Shown here piece by piece: positions 1-8,175 of a DNA stretch of 64,000 bases (within the stretch, counting starts at the first letter, position 1; every line of letters starts with the position of its first letter). The translations under genes and the position numbers were made by a program. The notes under the pieces are model-generated. The model had not been told where the DNA came from. It searched no databases and saw only the letters and a program-made list of their open reading frames with translations. The DNA comes from an uncultured Oscillospiraceae bacterium (GTDB taxonomy: Bacteria; Bacillota; Clostridia; Oscillospirales; Oscillospiraceae): NCBI GenBank assembly GCA_910587395.1, contig CAJULJ010000004.1, positions 1 to 64,000 of the forward strand. The letters are read 5' to 3'.

Positions 1-653
1 CCGTCTCCCGGCTCATCGGGGCCCCTCCGGGGTATGTGGGCTATGAGGAGGGCGGACAGCTCACCGAGGCGGTGCGCCGCCACCCCTATTCCGTCATCCT
101 CTTTGACGAGGTGGAGAAGGCCCACCCGGACGTGTTCAACGTATTACTACAGGTTTTGGACGACGGCCGTATTACGGACAGTCAAGGCCGGACAGTGGAT
201 TTCAAGAACACGGTCATCATCCTCACCTCCAACCTGGGCAGCCAGTACCTGCTGGACGGCATCGGGGCGGACGGCGAGGTCAGCGCCGAGGCCCGGGCCC
301 AGGTGGATGAGCTGCTCAAGCGCTCCTTCCGGCCCGAGTTCCTCAACCGGCTGGACGAGATCGTGTTCTACAAGCCGCTGACAAAGGACAACATCTACCA
401 CATCATCGACCTGCTGCTGGTGGGCCTGAACCGCCGTCTGGAGGACAAGCGCCTCCGCGTGGAGCTGACGGATGCTGCCAAGTCCCACATCCTGGATGCG
501 GCCTACGACCCCATGTATGGCGCGCGGCCCCTGCGCCGGTACCTCCAGCACACGGTGGAGAACCTGGTGGGGCGGAAGATCATCGCCGGGGAGGCCGTCC
601 CCGATTCCACCATTACCGTGGACGCGCAGAACGGCGGGCTGGCGGTGCGGTGA
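1..653 (+). CDS. clpB: ATP-dependent chaperone ClpB, C-terminal part
   Basis: The gene enters from the left edge, with its reading frame open from base 3, so the start lies outside. The visible part begins in the second AAA+ module with the pore-loop motif GAPPGYVGY, followed by Walker B (VILFDEVEKAH), sensor 1 (ILTSNLGSQ), the arginine-finger region (FRPEFLNRLDE) and the sensor 2 motif GARPLRR of the C-terminal D2-small domain. ClpB is a hexameric disaggregase that threads aggregated proteins and works with DnaK in the cytosol. The D2-small ending fits ClpB better than ClpC or ClpX. The family call is firm; ClpB against a close Clp paralog is likely but unproven without the N-terminus. Confidence 0.9.
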   Translation, partial: VSRLIGAPPGYVGYEEGGQLTEAVRRHPYSVILFDEVEKAHPDVFNVLLQVLDDGRITDSQGRTVDFKNTVIILTSNLGSQYLLDGIGADGEVSAEARAQVDELLKRSFRPEFLNRLDEIVFYKPLTKDNIYHIIDLLLVGLNRRLEDKRLRVELTDAAKSHILDAAYDPMYGARPLRRYLQHTVENLVGRKIIAGEAVPDSTITVDAQNGGLAVR

Positions 654-679
654 CGCAGGACCAAACAGCAAAACAACAG

Positions 680-707
680 GAGCGGCAGGGCCAAAGCCTT
701 GCCGCTC
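680..707. terminator. Rho-independent terminator between convergent genes
   Basis: An 8-bp arm GAGCGGCA pairs with TGCCGCTC, with additional GG/CC pairs in the loop, and a TTGATTT tail follows on the plus strand. It lies 27 bp after the clpB stop and 17 bp before the end of the convergent decayed gene, so it can serve both strands. Confidence 0.7.
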
Positions 708-723
708 TTGATTTGGTTGGATG

Positions 724-1439
724 TTATTCGACGATTCCGGCTTCCGCTTTGGCTTGGCGGATCAGCTCCTCAATTTTGTCCGTGGCCGCTTTCACGGCAA
801 TCTTGTCTATGCTGTTGCCTTGATTCAGTCCAGTACCGGCCAGGGCATAGGGGTCCGCCAGGGAGACCCGCTGTCCGGTGAGCATCCTCCGCACCTGGTC
901 ATACATCCACTGGCGTTCGTTGTCCGGAATGCTGGCGTCATAGTAGTCAGACCAGGAGCACTTATATTTCGCCGCGATGAACATCAGCGGGTCGCCATGG
1001 GATTGTTCAGCGCCTCCTGATAGGCGTCGGAATAGTAATCCTCAATGACATTCTGCACCTCTTTGCACTGGAAGACAAAAGAATCCATGTAAGCTTTGAT
1101 ATAGATCGTGTGGTCCGGGTCCACCGCAGCCACCCAGTTGAGCTCTAACTGCTTGGGTTCGCCCAGCTGCTCCCGAACCAAGTCATTAAACTCGTCCTTG
1201 GTCATGCTGCCCGCCCAGGCGCTGACCCGTTCGGCCATCTCATCGAAGCCGATGATACCTGGAGAAAAGGAGACGGCGTCCTGGCCTGCCTGGGAGATTT
1301 CAACTTTGTCCTGGGGTTCTTTTCCCTTTGCCTTCGCGGCATCCGTGGCCTACTTTTCCTCTGGGGCGGCAAACCGGCCCGTATACAGCTTGGAAATCTG
1401 GTCGGGACTGGGCCGGCTGGGGTCAAACGTAATGCTCAT
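724..1439 (-). pseudogene. Conserved hypothetical protein broken by a stop codon and a frameshift
   Basis: A good start (ATG at 1439 behind an AAGGAG site) opens a frame reading MSITFDPSRPSPDQISK. It meets an in-frame TAG at 1350-1352 after 29 codons. The same frame then continues as a plausible acidic protein (GFDEMAERVSAWAGS...) until about 990, where the product jumps to the neighbouring frame: NNP is followed by HGDPLMFIAAKYK only if one base is skipped. The restored product would be about 238 residues, cytoplasmic, with no recognised domain. It is probably co-transcribed behind the intact gene at 1481-2062. TAG is used as a normal stop elsewhere in the window (position 3590), so recoding is unlikely. 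Sequencing error is possible for either lesion but less so for both. Confidence 0.7.
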
Positions 1440-1480
1440 ATTCTGCACACTCCTTACCGAGTCGCGTCAATTGGTCAAGC

Positions 1481-2062
1481 TCACTCCGCTGAAGCGGACG
1501 CACCTCCGCCGCCGGAGGATGCCTCCGGTGCGGAAACGCTGGGCGTCTCCCCACCGTCCCCGGTCTCCTCGGTGGAGCCGCCGTTTTTATCCTCCTCGTC
1601 CAGGACGCTCTTCATTTCCTTCGGGTCCTTTTTGGGGCGGCGCATAGCCAGGGCCATCTTGTAACCCTCCTTGTCGTGGAGCATCAGGTATTGCAGGTCC
1701 TCCGGAGGCACCCGGTCTCCCCGCATGATGGCGGCGGCGATCTTCTGGCACTTGTTCATCATCTTCAGCTTTTTGCTCATGGAATCCAGCTCATTCTTCT
1801 GGGTCTCCATGGCGTCGAGCATTCCGGAGATCTGGTTCTGCTTCGCCTGTCCCTGTCCCCGCTCCTGGGCCGCGTCCCACAGCTTGCGCTGCTGCTCGTC
1901 CACAAAGGCCAGCGCCTGCCGGGACAAGGTGAACTTGTCGGCGGGCTCCTGGGGCTGAGGGGTCCGGGCCTTGGCGGAAGTATCCGATGCCTCCTCCTTT
2001 TTGCCCAGGATTTTGTCAAGCTGCTCGCTGCGCCGCAGCTCTCTGGTGGCGCGTAATTCCAT
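1481..2062 (-). CDS. Hypothetical charged coiled-coil protein
   Basis: The 193-residue product has no signal peptide or membrane segment. It starts at ATG 2062, chosen because AAAGGAG lies just upstream; a longer frame to 2143 lacks such a site. It is rich in Lys, Glu and Gln. A helical middle (about residues 55-120, including DEQQRKLWDAAQERG and QKNELDSMSKKLKMMNK) looks like a coiled coil, and the tail is low-complexity Glu/Ser/Gly. I do not recognise a function. The gene heads a two-gene unit whose second member is degenerate, so the pair may have acted together and be decaying. It is divergent from the sigma-factor operon. Confidence 0.65.
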   Translation of the reverse strand: MELRATRELRRSEQLDKILGKKEEASDTSAKARTPQPQEPADKFTLSRQALAFVDEQQRKLWDAAQERGQGQAKQNQISGMLDAMETQKNELDSMSKKLKMMNKCQKIAAAIMRGDRVPPEDLQYLMLHDKEGYKMALAMRRPKKDPKEMKSVLDEEDKNGGSTEETGDGGETPSVSAPEASSGGGGASASAE

Positions 2063-2220
2063 GTTCACCGCTCCTTTCTGTTTGGCTGTTCTACTGGATA
2101 TATCGGTAGGGTCCGCGGTTTGGTTAAGACTGGGAGAGCGCAAAAAATTCCCCCATTCTGTCAGGATTCGGCTTTCTCAATCGTATTGTCAGTGAAGGTG
2201 CCTTTGAAGGAGAGAACCAC

Positions 2221-2718
2221 ATGAAGGAAATGGACAGGCAGGAGGCGGAACGTCTGGTAAATACCTATTCCGACCTCATTCTTCGGCTGAGCTATACCTA
2301 CCTCAAATCCACCCAGGACGCGGAGGACATCTGTCAGACGGTGTTTCTCCGCCTGCTGACGGGAAGCGAGGTGTTCCAAAGCCGGGAGCACGAGAAGGCG
2401 TGGATCGTCCGCACGGCCATCAACGCCTGCAAGGACGAGCTGCGGGCGTTCCGCCGCCGGACGGTGCCTCTGGAGGACGCGCCCGAGGCCGCCGCGCCGG
2501 AGGCACCCCGGTCGGAGGTGCTGGAGGCGGTAATGGAGCTGCCCGGCAAATACCGGGAGGCAATTTATCTCTTTTATTACGAGGGGTATTCAGCCAAGGA
2601 GATCGGAGAGCTGACGGGCCGGAGCGAGGCGGCGGTGTCCGCCCACCTCAGCCGGGGACGGAAAAAACTGCGGACTATGTTAGGGGGAAACGAGTGTGAA
2701 CCAAATGGAGCGAAATGA
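2221..2718 (+). CDS. ECF-type RNA polymerase sigma factor
   Basis: The 165-residue length and two-domain layout are typical of group 4 sigma factors. Region 2 (residues about 10-75) contains YLKSTQDAEDICQTVFLRLL, the core-binding and -10 recognition helices. Region 4 (about 105-155) contains the ELPGKYREAIYLFYYEGYS stretch and a helix-turn-helix reading GELTGRSEAAVSAHLSRGRKKL. It would direct RNA polymerase to a small regulon in response to an envelope signal. The start ATG follows GAAGGAGAG. Its 3' end overlaps the next gene by 23 bases, so the two are translationally coupled; that partner looks like its membrane anti-sigma factor. Confidence 0.9.
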   Translation: MKEMDRQEAERLVNTYSDLILRLSYTYLKSTQDAEDICQTVFLRLLTGSEVFQSREHEKAWIVRTAINACKDELRAFRRRTVPLEDAPEAAAPEAPRSEVLEAVMELPGKYREAIYLFYYEGYSAKEIGELTGRSEAAVSAHLSRGRKKLRTMLGGNECEPNGAK

Positions 2719-3592
2719 GCGGAGTTACCGGGACGCGCTGGACAGCCTGTGTTTTTCCGGCGGAGCAAAGGAGCGTATGATGAAAAACTTGATGAAACAA
2801 GAGGAACAGGCCCCGGTGAAGCGGCGGGGGTTCTATCCCCTGCGGACGGGGCTGATTGCGGCCTGCCTGTGCCTGGCGCTGGTGGGGACGGCCTTCGCCG
2901 CCACCGCCGTCTACCGGCTGACGGTGCAGACCGGCGAAGAGGAGGCCTGGGGCAATGAATATGTAAGATATGATGTCTACGGCGAACCCGCGATCCACCC
3001 CCTGGAGGATTTCTCTCAGGAGCTTCAGGACGACTTCGCGGCCTGGAACCACCCCAGCCTCCTGTTCCACCAGAAGTTCGACAGCTGGGAGAAAGTGACG
3101 GACTATCTGGGCGACAAGATCCCCGCCGTCTGGCACAGCATAGACAGCATCGATGCTGACAAGTATCCTCCCGAGTACTACGTGGAGGGGTATCATGAGA
3201 TGTATGGGGACAATAAGCTCCAGTTTGTGACGGTGCGGGACAATGGGGTCCTCCTAATTGATGGGCCGTCGTTCCGGCTGTCGTTCCATACACAGATGCG
3301 TATTTACACGCCGGACTACCGCGGCGAGTCCCTCATCGGCGAGGGCTGGTGGAAGGACAGCGGAGAGTTCCAAGTTCTGGACAGCTACACCATGGCCAAC
3401 GGCTGTGTGGCGGAGGTTGTCATGGGGACCAGAACCTATGAGGATATTGAAGGCGAGACACAGCATTATATCGGCACCTTTATGAAGGACGGCATTTTGT
3501 ATCAGGCCGATATGTTTGTCCCCGTCAAGTGCACGCTGGACCAGGCGGAGCTGGAGGAACAGCTCCATCAGGTTCTGGACCGCTATCAATAG
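2696..3592 (+). CDS. Putative membrane-bound anti-sigma factor
   Basis: The product has 298 residues, starting at GTG 2696 behind AGGGGG with 8-base spacing. A cytoplasmic N-terminal segment of about 45 residues (rich in Arg/Lys, with DALDSLCFSGGAKERMM) precedes one transmembrane helix at about residues 50-72 (LRTGLIAACLCLALVGTAF). An acidic extracytoplasmic domain of about 220 residues with many aromatic positions follows. Overlap with the sigma gene and this topology are typical of Firmicute sigma/anti-sigma pairs, in which the cytoplasmic part holds the sigma factor until the outer domain senses a signal. No classical zinc-binding HxxxCxxC motif is seen. The role is inferred from context and topology. 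Confidence 0.65.
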   Translation: MNQMERNERSYRDALDSLCFSGGAKERMMKNLMKQEEQAPVKRRGFYPLRTGLIAACLCLALVGTAFAATAVYRLTVQTGEEEAWGNEYVRYDVYGEPAIHPLEDFSQELQDDFAAWNHPSLLFHQKFDSWEKVTDYLGDKIPAVWHSIDSIDADKYPPEYYVEGYHEMYGDNKLQFVTVRDNGVLLIDGPSFRLSFHTQMRIYTPDYRGESLIGEGWWKDSGEFQVLDSYTMANGCVAEVVMGTRTYEDIEGETQHYIGTFMKDGILYQADMFVPVKCTLDQAELEEQLHQVLDRYQ

Positions 3593-3607
3593 ACAAGTAT
3601 GCAAAAA

Positions 3608-3634
3608 TGAGCCCTGCGCGGTGCGCAGGGCTCA
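3608..3634. terminator. Terminator between the anti-sigma gene and birA
   Basis: A perfect 12-bp stem (TGAGCCCTGCGC with its complement, 3-base loop) lies 16 bp after the anti-sigma stop and directly before the end of convergent birA. The plus-strand tail is moderately T-rich (CTTCATATCATTTT). It probably works in both directions. Confidence 0.75.
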
Positions 3635-3636
3635 CT

Positions 3637-4608
3637 TCATATCATTTTCACCGTCCCGGAGGACACGATGTGCTTTTTTCCGTCGTCCCCGTTCACCAGC
3701 AGGGCAAAATTCTCGTCCACCCCGGCCACGGTCCCGGTTTGGAGCGTCCCCTCCCCGTCGAAGCTGACCCGCCGCCCCAGGGTAATGCAGCGGTAACGGT
3801 AACGGTCCAGGTAGTCCGCCCGTTTGGCCGGAAACTCCCGGTTCAGCTTGTCCAGCGCTTCCAGCAGGCACACGGCCAGATGATTTTGCTCCACGGGATA
3901 GCCCTCAATGGCTAAAGAGGTGGCGATGTCCTCCAGGCCCTGGGCCTTAAAAGTGTCAAGGGTCTGGTTCATGTTGATGCCCATGCCGATGACCACATAA
4001 TCCGGCTCGCCGCTCTCCGCCAGCAGGGCGAACTCCGTGAGGATGCCGCACAGCTTTTTTCTGTTCAGATACAAATCATTGAGCCACTTAATGTCCACGG
4101 GAGCGCCGCAGGCCCGCTCAATGCCCTCCCGGGCCGCCACCGCCACCCAGCCCGTCAGGGTGAGCAGGTCGCTCAGCCCCACGTGGGGCCGGATGAGCAC
4201 CGACAGATACAGCCCATCCCCCTTTGGGGATTGGAAGGAGCGCCCGTGGGTGCCCCGTCCGCCGCTCTGCTCCTCAGCCAGCAGGGCGGTGCCCGTGGGG
4301 GTGGAGGCAGCCCGGGCCTTGAGCCGGGTGTTGGTGGAGTCCACCAGCGGCTCTACCTGGACTTTCCCAGCAAAGATGTTGTCCCTGGGCAATCGAGCGG
4401 AGATGTAGGGCACGGACAGGGCCGGAGGCGGCCCCGCCAGCTTATACCCCTTCCGGGTGGACGACTCGATGGGCCAGCCCGCGCTGCGCAGGGCCTCGAT
4501 TTCCTTCCAAACCGCTGTCCTCGTGACCCCCAGGGCGCGGCTCATCTCCTGGCCGGAGATGTGTCCCTCCGCCCCGGCCAGCAGGGCGGCTACCTGATCC
4601 CGTTCCAT
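3637..4608 (-). CDS. birA: Biotin-[acetyl-CoA carboxylase] ligase / biotin operon repressor BirA
   Basis: The product has 323 residues with the bifunctional BirA layout. A winged helix-turn-helix lies at about residues 5-60 (SGQEMSRALGVTRTAVWKEIEALR). The ligase domain contains the biotinyl-AMP loop GGRGTHGRSF (a variant of GRGRRGR), the KWLNDLYLNRKKLCGIL motif that positions ATP and the catalytic lysine, and GMGINMNQ. A C-terminal SH3-like domain follows. It activates biotin and attaches it to carrier domains, and with the DNA-binding domain it can repress biotin genes. It sits 10 bp downstream of htrA in the same direction and is probably read from that operon. Confidence 0.93.
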   Translation of the reverse strand: MERDQVAALLAGAEGHISGQEMSRALGVTRTAVWKEIEALRSAGWPIESSTRKGYKLAGPPPALSVPYISARLPRDNIFAGKVQVEPLVDSTNTRLKARAASTPTGTALLAEEQSGGRGTHGRSFQSPKGDGLYLSVLIRPHVGLSDLLTLTGWVAVAAREGIERACGAPVDIKWLNDLYLNRKKLCGILTEFALLAESGEPDYVVIGMGINMNQTLDTFKAQGLEDIATSLAIEGYPVEQNHLAVCLLEALDKLNREFPAKRADYLDRYRYRCITLGRRVSFDGEGTLQTGTVAGVDENFALLVNGDDGKKHIVSSGTVKMI

Positions 4609-4618
4609 GGCTGTGCCC

Positions 4619-5905
4619 TCAGTTCTGGGTCAGGCTGTCCGTCAGGGTGAAGGTGATTTCCAGCTCCTCGCCTCGCCTCAGAACAACGCAGGTCAGCTCC
4701 TCGTCCACGCCGGTGCGGTAGAGCACCCGGCGAAGCTCCACCAGGGTGGTCACAGGCGTGCCGTTGGCGGTGAGGATGAGGTCGCCCTTCTTCAGCCCCG
4801 CCTCCCGGGCGGAGGCACCGGTGACGGTCTGCACCTGGATGCCCTGCCGTCCGTCTGCTTCGGCGGCAAAGCAGGTGATCCCCATGGCGGGCCGCCAGGT
4901 CCGGCCGGTGGCCAGGATGTGGTTGACAAAGGGAATGGCGTCGGAGATGGGAATGGCAAGGCCCATGCCCTCCAGCACCACGGCGTCCTCAATGGATTCG
5001 CCGTCTTCCCGGACCACGCCGGTGATCTTGGCGCAGGTGATGCCCACCACCTGCCCGGACTCGTTGACCAGCGCCCCGCCGGAATTGCCGGGGTTGAGCA
5101 CCGCGTCAGTCTGGATCAGCCCCAGGGCGCTGCCGGCCTCATCCTCGTCCCGGTCCAGAGCGGACACCACTCCCACCGACATGGAGCCCCGCAGATAGCC
5201 CATGGGATTGCCCACGGCGTATACCCAGTCGCCCACGGCCAGCTGGTCGGAGTCCCCCAGCTGGGCGGGGGTGAGCTCCACCTCGCCGGGGTCGAATTTC
5301 AGCACGGCCAAATCAAAATTCTCGTCAAACCCAATGACTTTTGCGTCAAATATGCGCCGGTCGCCCTCCAGCAGCTGCACCTGGATGGTGACGGTGTCGT
5401 CGATGATGTGATAGTTGGTGAGCACGTAGCCCGAATCGGTGACCACCACGCCGGTGCCCACGCTGGCGCTGTCAAAGCGGTTGGCGTGGACGGCCTCCAC
5501 GCACACCAGGGTGGGCAGGGCGGCCTGATACGCCTGCCGTCCGGACAGCGCCGGACCGGCGGCGCGGGTGGACAGCTCCACGGACGGGTCCGGGTCTCCC
5601 CAGGGCAGGTCGTCCGGCGACCAGTCTGAGGACTCCCGCTCCACATGGCGGCTGGACCAGGGCCGGGGATCGTCGGGCAGGGTGGGCGGTTCGATTTGAG
5701 AGAGCATCTCGGCAATGCCGTTCACCGCCCAGAAGCAGATGCCGCCCAGCAGAATCAGGCACAGCGCCACGGACAACAGCGGCACCAGCCACCGCCGGAG
5801 GGAGCGCCTGGGCTTTTGATGGGGCGCGGGGGTCTGGCCGCTGGGCACGGGGGGCAGCTGGAGGCCGGGGCCCTGGGGCCATCGGTGGTTGAGATAGTTG
5901 TCCAT
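4619..5905 (-). CDS. htrA: HtrA/DegP-type membrane-anchored serine protease with PDZ domain
   Basis: The 428-residue product has a proline-rich cytoplasmic N-terminus (1-37), one membrane anchor at about 38-62, a trypsin-like domain and a C-terminal PDZ domain (about 330-420, including GASAREAGLKKGDLIL). The catalytic triad is visible as His166 (LTNYHIIDD), Asp198 (FDLAVLKFD) and Ser275 (NPGNSGGAL). HtrA proteases degrade misfolded proteins outside the membrane. AGGAGG precedes the ATG. The gene follows its likely regulators (response regulator, then kinase) with a 22-bp gap, as in CssRS-type stress circuits, so it may be both the effector and a target of that system. Confidence 0.93.
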   Translation of the reverse strand: MDNYLNHRWPQGPGLQLPPVPSGQTPAPHQKPRRSLRRWLVPLLSVALCLILLGGICFWAVNGIAEMLSQIEPPTLPDDPRPWSSRHVERESSDWSPDDLPWGDPDPSVELSTRAAGPALSGRQAYQAALPTLVCVEAVHANRFDSASVGTGVVVTDSGYVLTNYHIIDDTVTIQVQLLEGDRRIFDAKVIGFDENFDLAVLKFDPGEVELTPAQLGDSDQLAVGDWVYAVGNPMGYLRGSMSVGVVSALDRDEDEAGSALGLIQTDAVLNPGNSGGALVNESGQVVGITCAKITGVVREDGESIEDAVVLEGMGLAIPISDAIPFVNHILATGRTWRPAMGITCFAAEADGRQGIQVQTVTGASAREAGLKKGDLILTANGTPVTTLVELRRVLYRTGVDEELTCVVLRRGEELEITFTLTDSLTQN

Positions 5906-5927
5906 GGGGAAAACCTCCTTGAAGAGC

Positions 5928-7364
5928 TCACGCGCGGGTCAGGGTGAACACAAATTTGGTGACGCCGTCCTCACTGACACAGGTGATGCTTTCCTTGTGG
6001 CTGTTGAGGATGGTCTTGACGATATACAATCCCAGGCCCACTCCGTCCCGGTCGGCGCTGCGGGAGTGGTCGGTCTTGTGGAAGCGGTCGAAGATGAGGG
6101 ACTGCTCCTCGGGAGGGATGGTCTCCCCCTGGTTGCTGATGGTGATGGTGGCCTTGGGCCCCTTCACGGTGACCCCCAGCCCCAGCACGCCCCCCTCCTG
6201 GGAGAACTTGATGGCGTTGTCCAGCAGATTATAGCACACCTGGGTGATGGCGTCCTGGTCCCCCCACACAGGGATGGGCTCATCCTCGGGAAGCTGGGCG
6301 GCCACCTCCAGATGCTTGGCGTTTACCTTGCGCTCCAGGCTCACCAGGGCCCGCACCAGGGTCTCGCAGATGTCGAACTGCTGCTGGGCGGCCCGCTCGT
6401 CGGACTGAAGCCGGGACAGGTCCAGCATGGACCGCACCAGCCGGGACAGCCGCCGGGTCTCGGAGGAGATGATCTGAAGATAGTGCCGCTCCTGATCCGG
6501 AGGGATGGTGCCGTCCAGGATGCCGTCGGCAAAGCCGGCGATGGTGGTCATGGGGGTTTTCAGCTCGTGGGACACGTTGGCGATAAACTCGCTGCGGCGT
6601 TGCTCACTTGTGGACAGGGAGTCGGCCATGGCGTTGAAGGCCTCGGCCAGCTCGCCCACCTCGTCCCGGCGGCAGCCCACGTCCACCCGCACATCCAGCT
6701 GACCCAGGCCAAACTGACGGGCCGCCGCCGCGATCTCCTTGATGGGCTGGGACTGGCGCATGCTGGTAACCGAGCTGATGATGGCCGCGATGAGGATGAC
6801 CGCCAGAGCGGTGACCAGCAGGATGCCGGACAGGTCCCGCCACACTCCGCTGATGTTGGAGGCGGAGGCGGACACCAGCACCAGCCCTTGAAGGTACCCT
6901 TCGACGGTGGTGATGGGCAGGCCCACCAGATAGCGGAGCTCGGCGTACAGCCCGCCCAAATCCGCCATGCCCACGTAAGAGCCCGCCGCAATCTGACCCG
7001 CCAGATCTGGGGGCAGCTCCTGAAACTGCATCTCGGACAGCTCGCCGTTCCCGGCGGTGGCGTAGACAATGGTGCCCTCCAGGGTGGCTACGATCACATG
7101 GCTGTCGGACACCTGGGCCACCGAGTTGAGGTAGTTCTGGAAGGCGGAGGTCTGCCACACCAGGCTGCCGCTCCCCTGGGGAGCCGTCCGGATGGCGACA
7201 GAGGTAAACTCGGCGATATATTTGGCGTTGCGCTCCAGGGTGTCCTTTTTGTCCCGGATGGTGTACTGATAGCTCAGCGTGGCGAAGGACGCGCCCAGCA
7301 TGAGAAAGGACAGCAGCACCATGCTTACCATGGTGGCAAACTGCCGCCCGTACATGGTTTTCAA
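5928..7364 (-). CDS. Sensor histidine kinase
   Basis: The 478-residue product has two transmembrane helices (about 10-32 and 178-200) flanking an extracytoplasmic sensor region of about 145 residues. A HAMP linker (about 200-250), a HisKA domain with phospho-acceptor His266 (ANVSHELKTP) and a HATPase domain (N box NLLDNAIKFS, G boxes DRDGVGLGLYIVK) follow. It starts with TTG at 7364, which overlaps the regulator's TGA stop and sits 7 bases behind GAGGTGA; an ATG three codons later is possible. It autophosphorylates in response to an envelope signal and passes the phosphate to the partner regulator upstream. Its position directly before htrA suggests secretion or protein-folding stress sensing. 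Confidence 0.92.
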   Translation of the reverse strand: MKTMYGRQFATMVSMVLLSFLMLGASFATLSYQYTIRDKKDTLERNAKYIAEFTSVAIRTAPQGSGSLVWQTSAFQNYLNSVAQVSDSHVIVATLEGTIVYATAGNGELSEMQFQELPPDLAGQIAAGSYVGMADLGGLYAELRYLVGLPITTVEGYLQGLVLVSASASNISGVWRDLSGILLVTALAVILIAAIISSVTSMRQSQPIKEIAAAARQFGLGQLDVRVDVGCRRDEVGELAEAFNAMADSLSTSEQRRSEFIANVSHELKTPMTTIAGFADGILDGTIPPDQERHYLQIISSETRRLSRLVRSMLDLSRLQSDERAAQQQFDICETLVRALVSLERKVNAKHLEVAAQLPEDEPIPVWGDQDAITQVCYNLLDNAIKFSQEGGVLGLGVTVKGPKATITISNQGETIPPEEQSLIFDRFHKTDHSRSADRDGVGLGLYIVKTILNSHKESITCVSEDGVTKFVFTLTRA

Positions 7365-8047
7365 GCGGTCGTCACCTCGAATTTATAGCCCACGCCCCAC
7401 ACGGTCTTGAGGCTCCACTGATCGCTGACGCCCTCCAGCTTTTCCCGCAGGCGCTTGATGTGCACGTCCACGGTGCGGGAGTCGCCGAAATAGTCGAAGC
7501 CCCACACCTCGTCCAGCAGCTGGTTACGGGTGAACACCCGGTTGGGGGCGGAGGCCAGATGGAACAGCAGCTCCAGCTCCTTGGGGGGCGTATCCACCCG
7601 CTTTCCATCCACCAGCAGCTCGTAGGAATCCAGGTTGACCACCAGCTTGTCAAAGCTCAGCCGCTTTTCCGGCTGCTCCTCCTCGCCGTAGCGGCGCAGC
7701 ACCGCGTGGACCCGTGCCAGCACCTCCTTGGTCTCAAAGGGCTTGGTGATGTAGTCGTCCGCACCCATCTCCAGGCCGGACACCTTGTCCTCCAGCTCGC
7801 CCTTGGCGGTGAGCATGATGATGGGCGTCTTGGAGGTCTCCCGGATTTTGCGGCACACGGACCAGCCGTCCATGCTGGGCAGCATGATGTCCAAGATCAC
7901 CAGGTCGGGCTGGACGGCCTGGAACTTTTCCAGACCCATCAGGCCGTCCCCGGCCACATGGCAGGTCATACCCTCCTTTTCCAGGTACAGCCGGAGCAGG
8001 TCGGCGATGTTTTTGTCGTCCTCGACGATGAGAATGCTGCGGGGCAT
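7361..8047 (-). CDS. OmpR/PhoB-family response regulator
   Basis: The 228-residue product has a receiver domain with acidic pocket IVEDDK, phospho-acceptor Asp53 (LVILDIMLPSMDGW), Thr (MLTAKG) and Lys (ITKPF). It is followed by an OmpR-type winged helix ending in RTVDVHIKRLREKL and VWGVGYKFEV. I chose ATG 8047 because GGAAAGG sits at proper spacing there; the GTG at 8056 abuts it. It is the first gene of the regulator-kinase-htrA-birA unit and overlaps the kinase start. It presumably activates envelope-stress genes. Confidence 0.92.
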   Translation of the reverse strand: MPRSILIVEDDKNIADLLRLYLEKEGMTCHVAGDGLMGLEKFQAVQPDLVILDIMLPSMDGWSVCRKIRETSKTPIIMLTAKGELEDKVSGLEMGADDYITKPFETKEVLARVHAVLRRYGEEEQPEKRLSFDKLVVNLDSYELLVDGKRVDTPPKELELLFHLASAPNRVFTRNQLLDEVWGFDYFGDSRTVDVHIKRLREKLEGVSDQWSLKTVWGVGYKFEVTTA

Positions 8048-8175
8048 CAGGACCACCCTTTCCTTTGTTTATTCTTCTGTCATTATAAGTCGAACGCCGA
8101 AAGAATTCTATGGGAAAATTGTTAAATTCTTAATTTTTTTGGGTTCACCATCAAAAACCTTTTGACGCTGCGCGA

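Noticed and set aside
1350..1352. Possible pyrrolysine read-through at the TAG codon of the broken gene
   Set aside because: No PYLIS-like structure was noticed, TAG serves as an ordinary stop elsewhere (3590), and the same gene also carries a frameshift.
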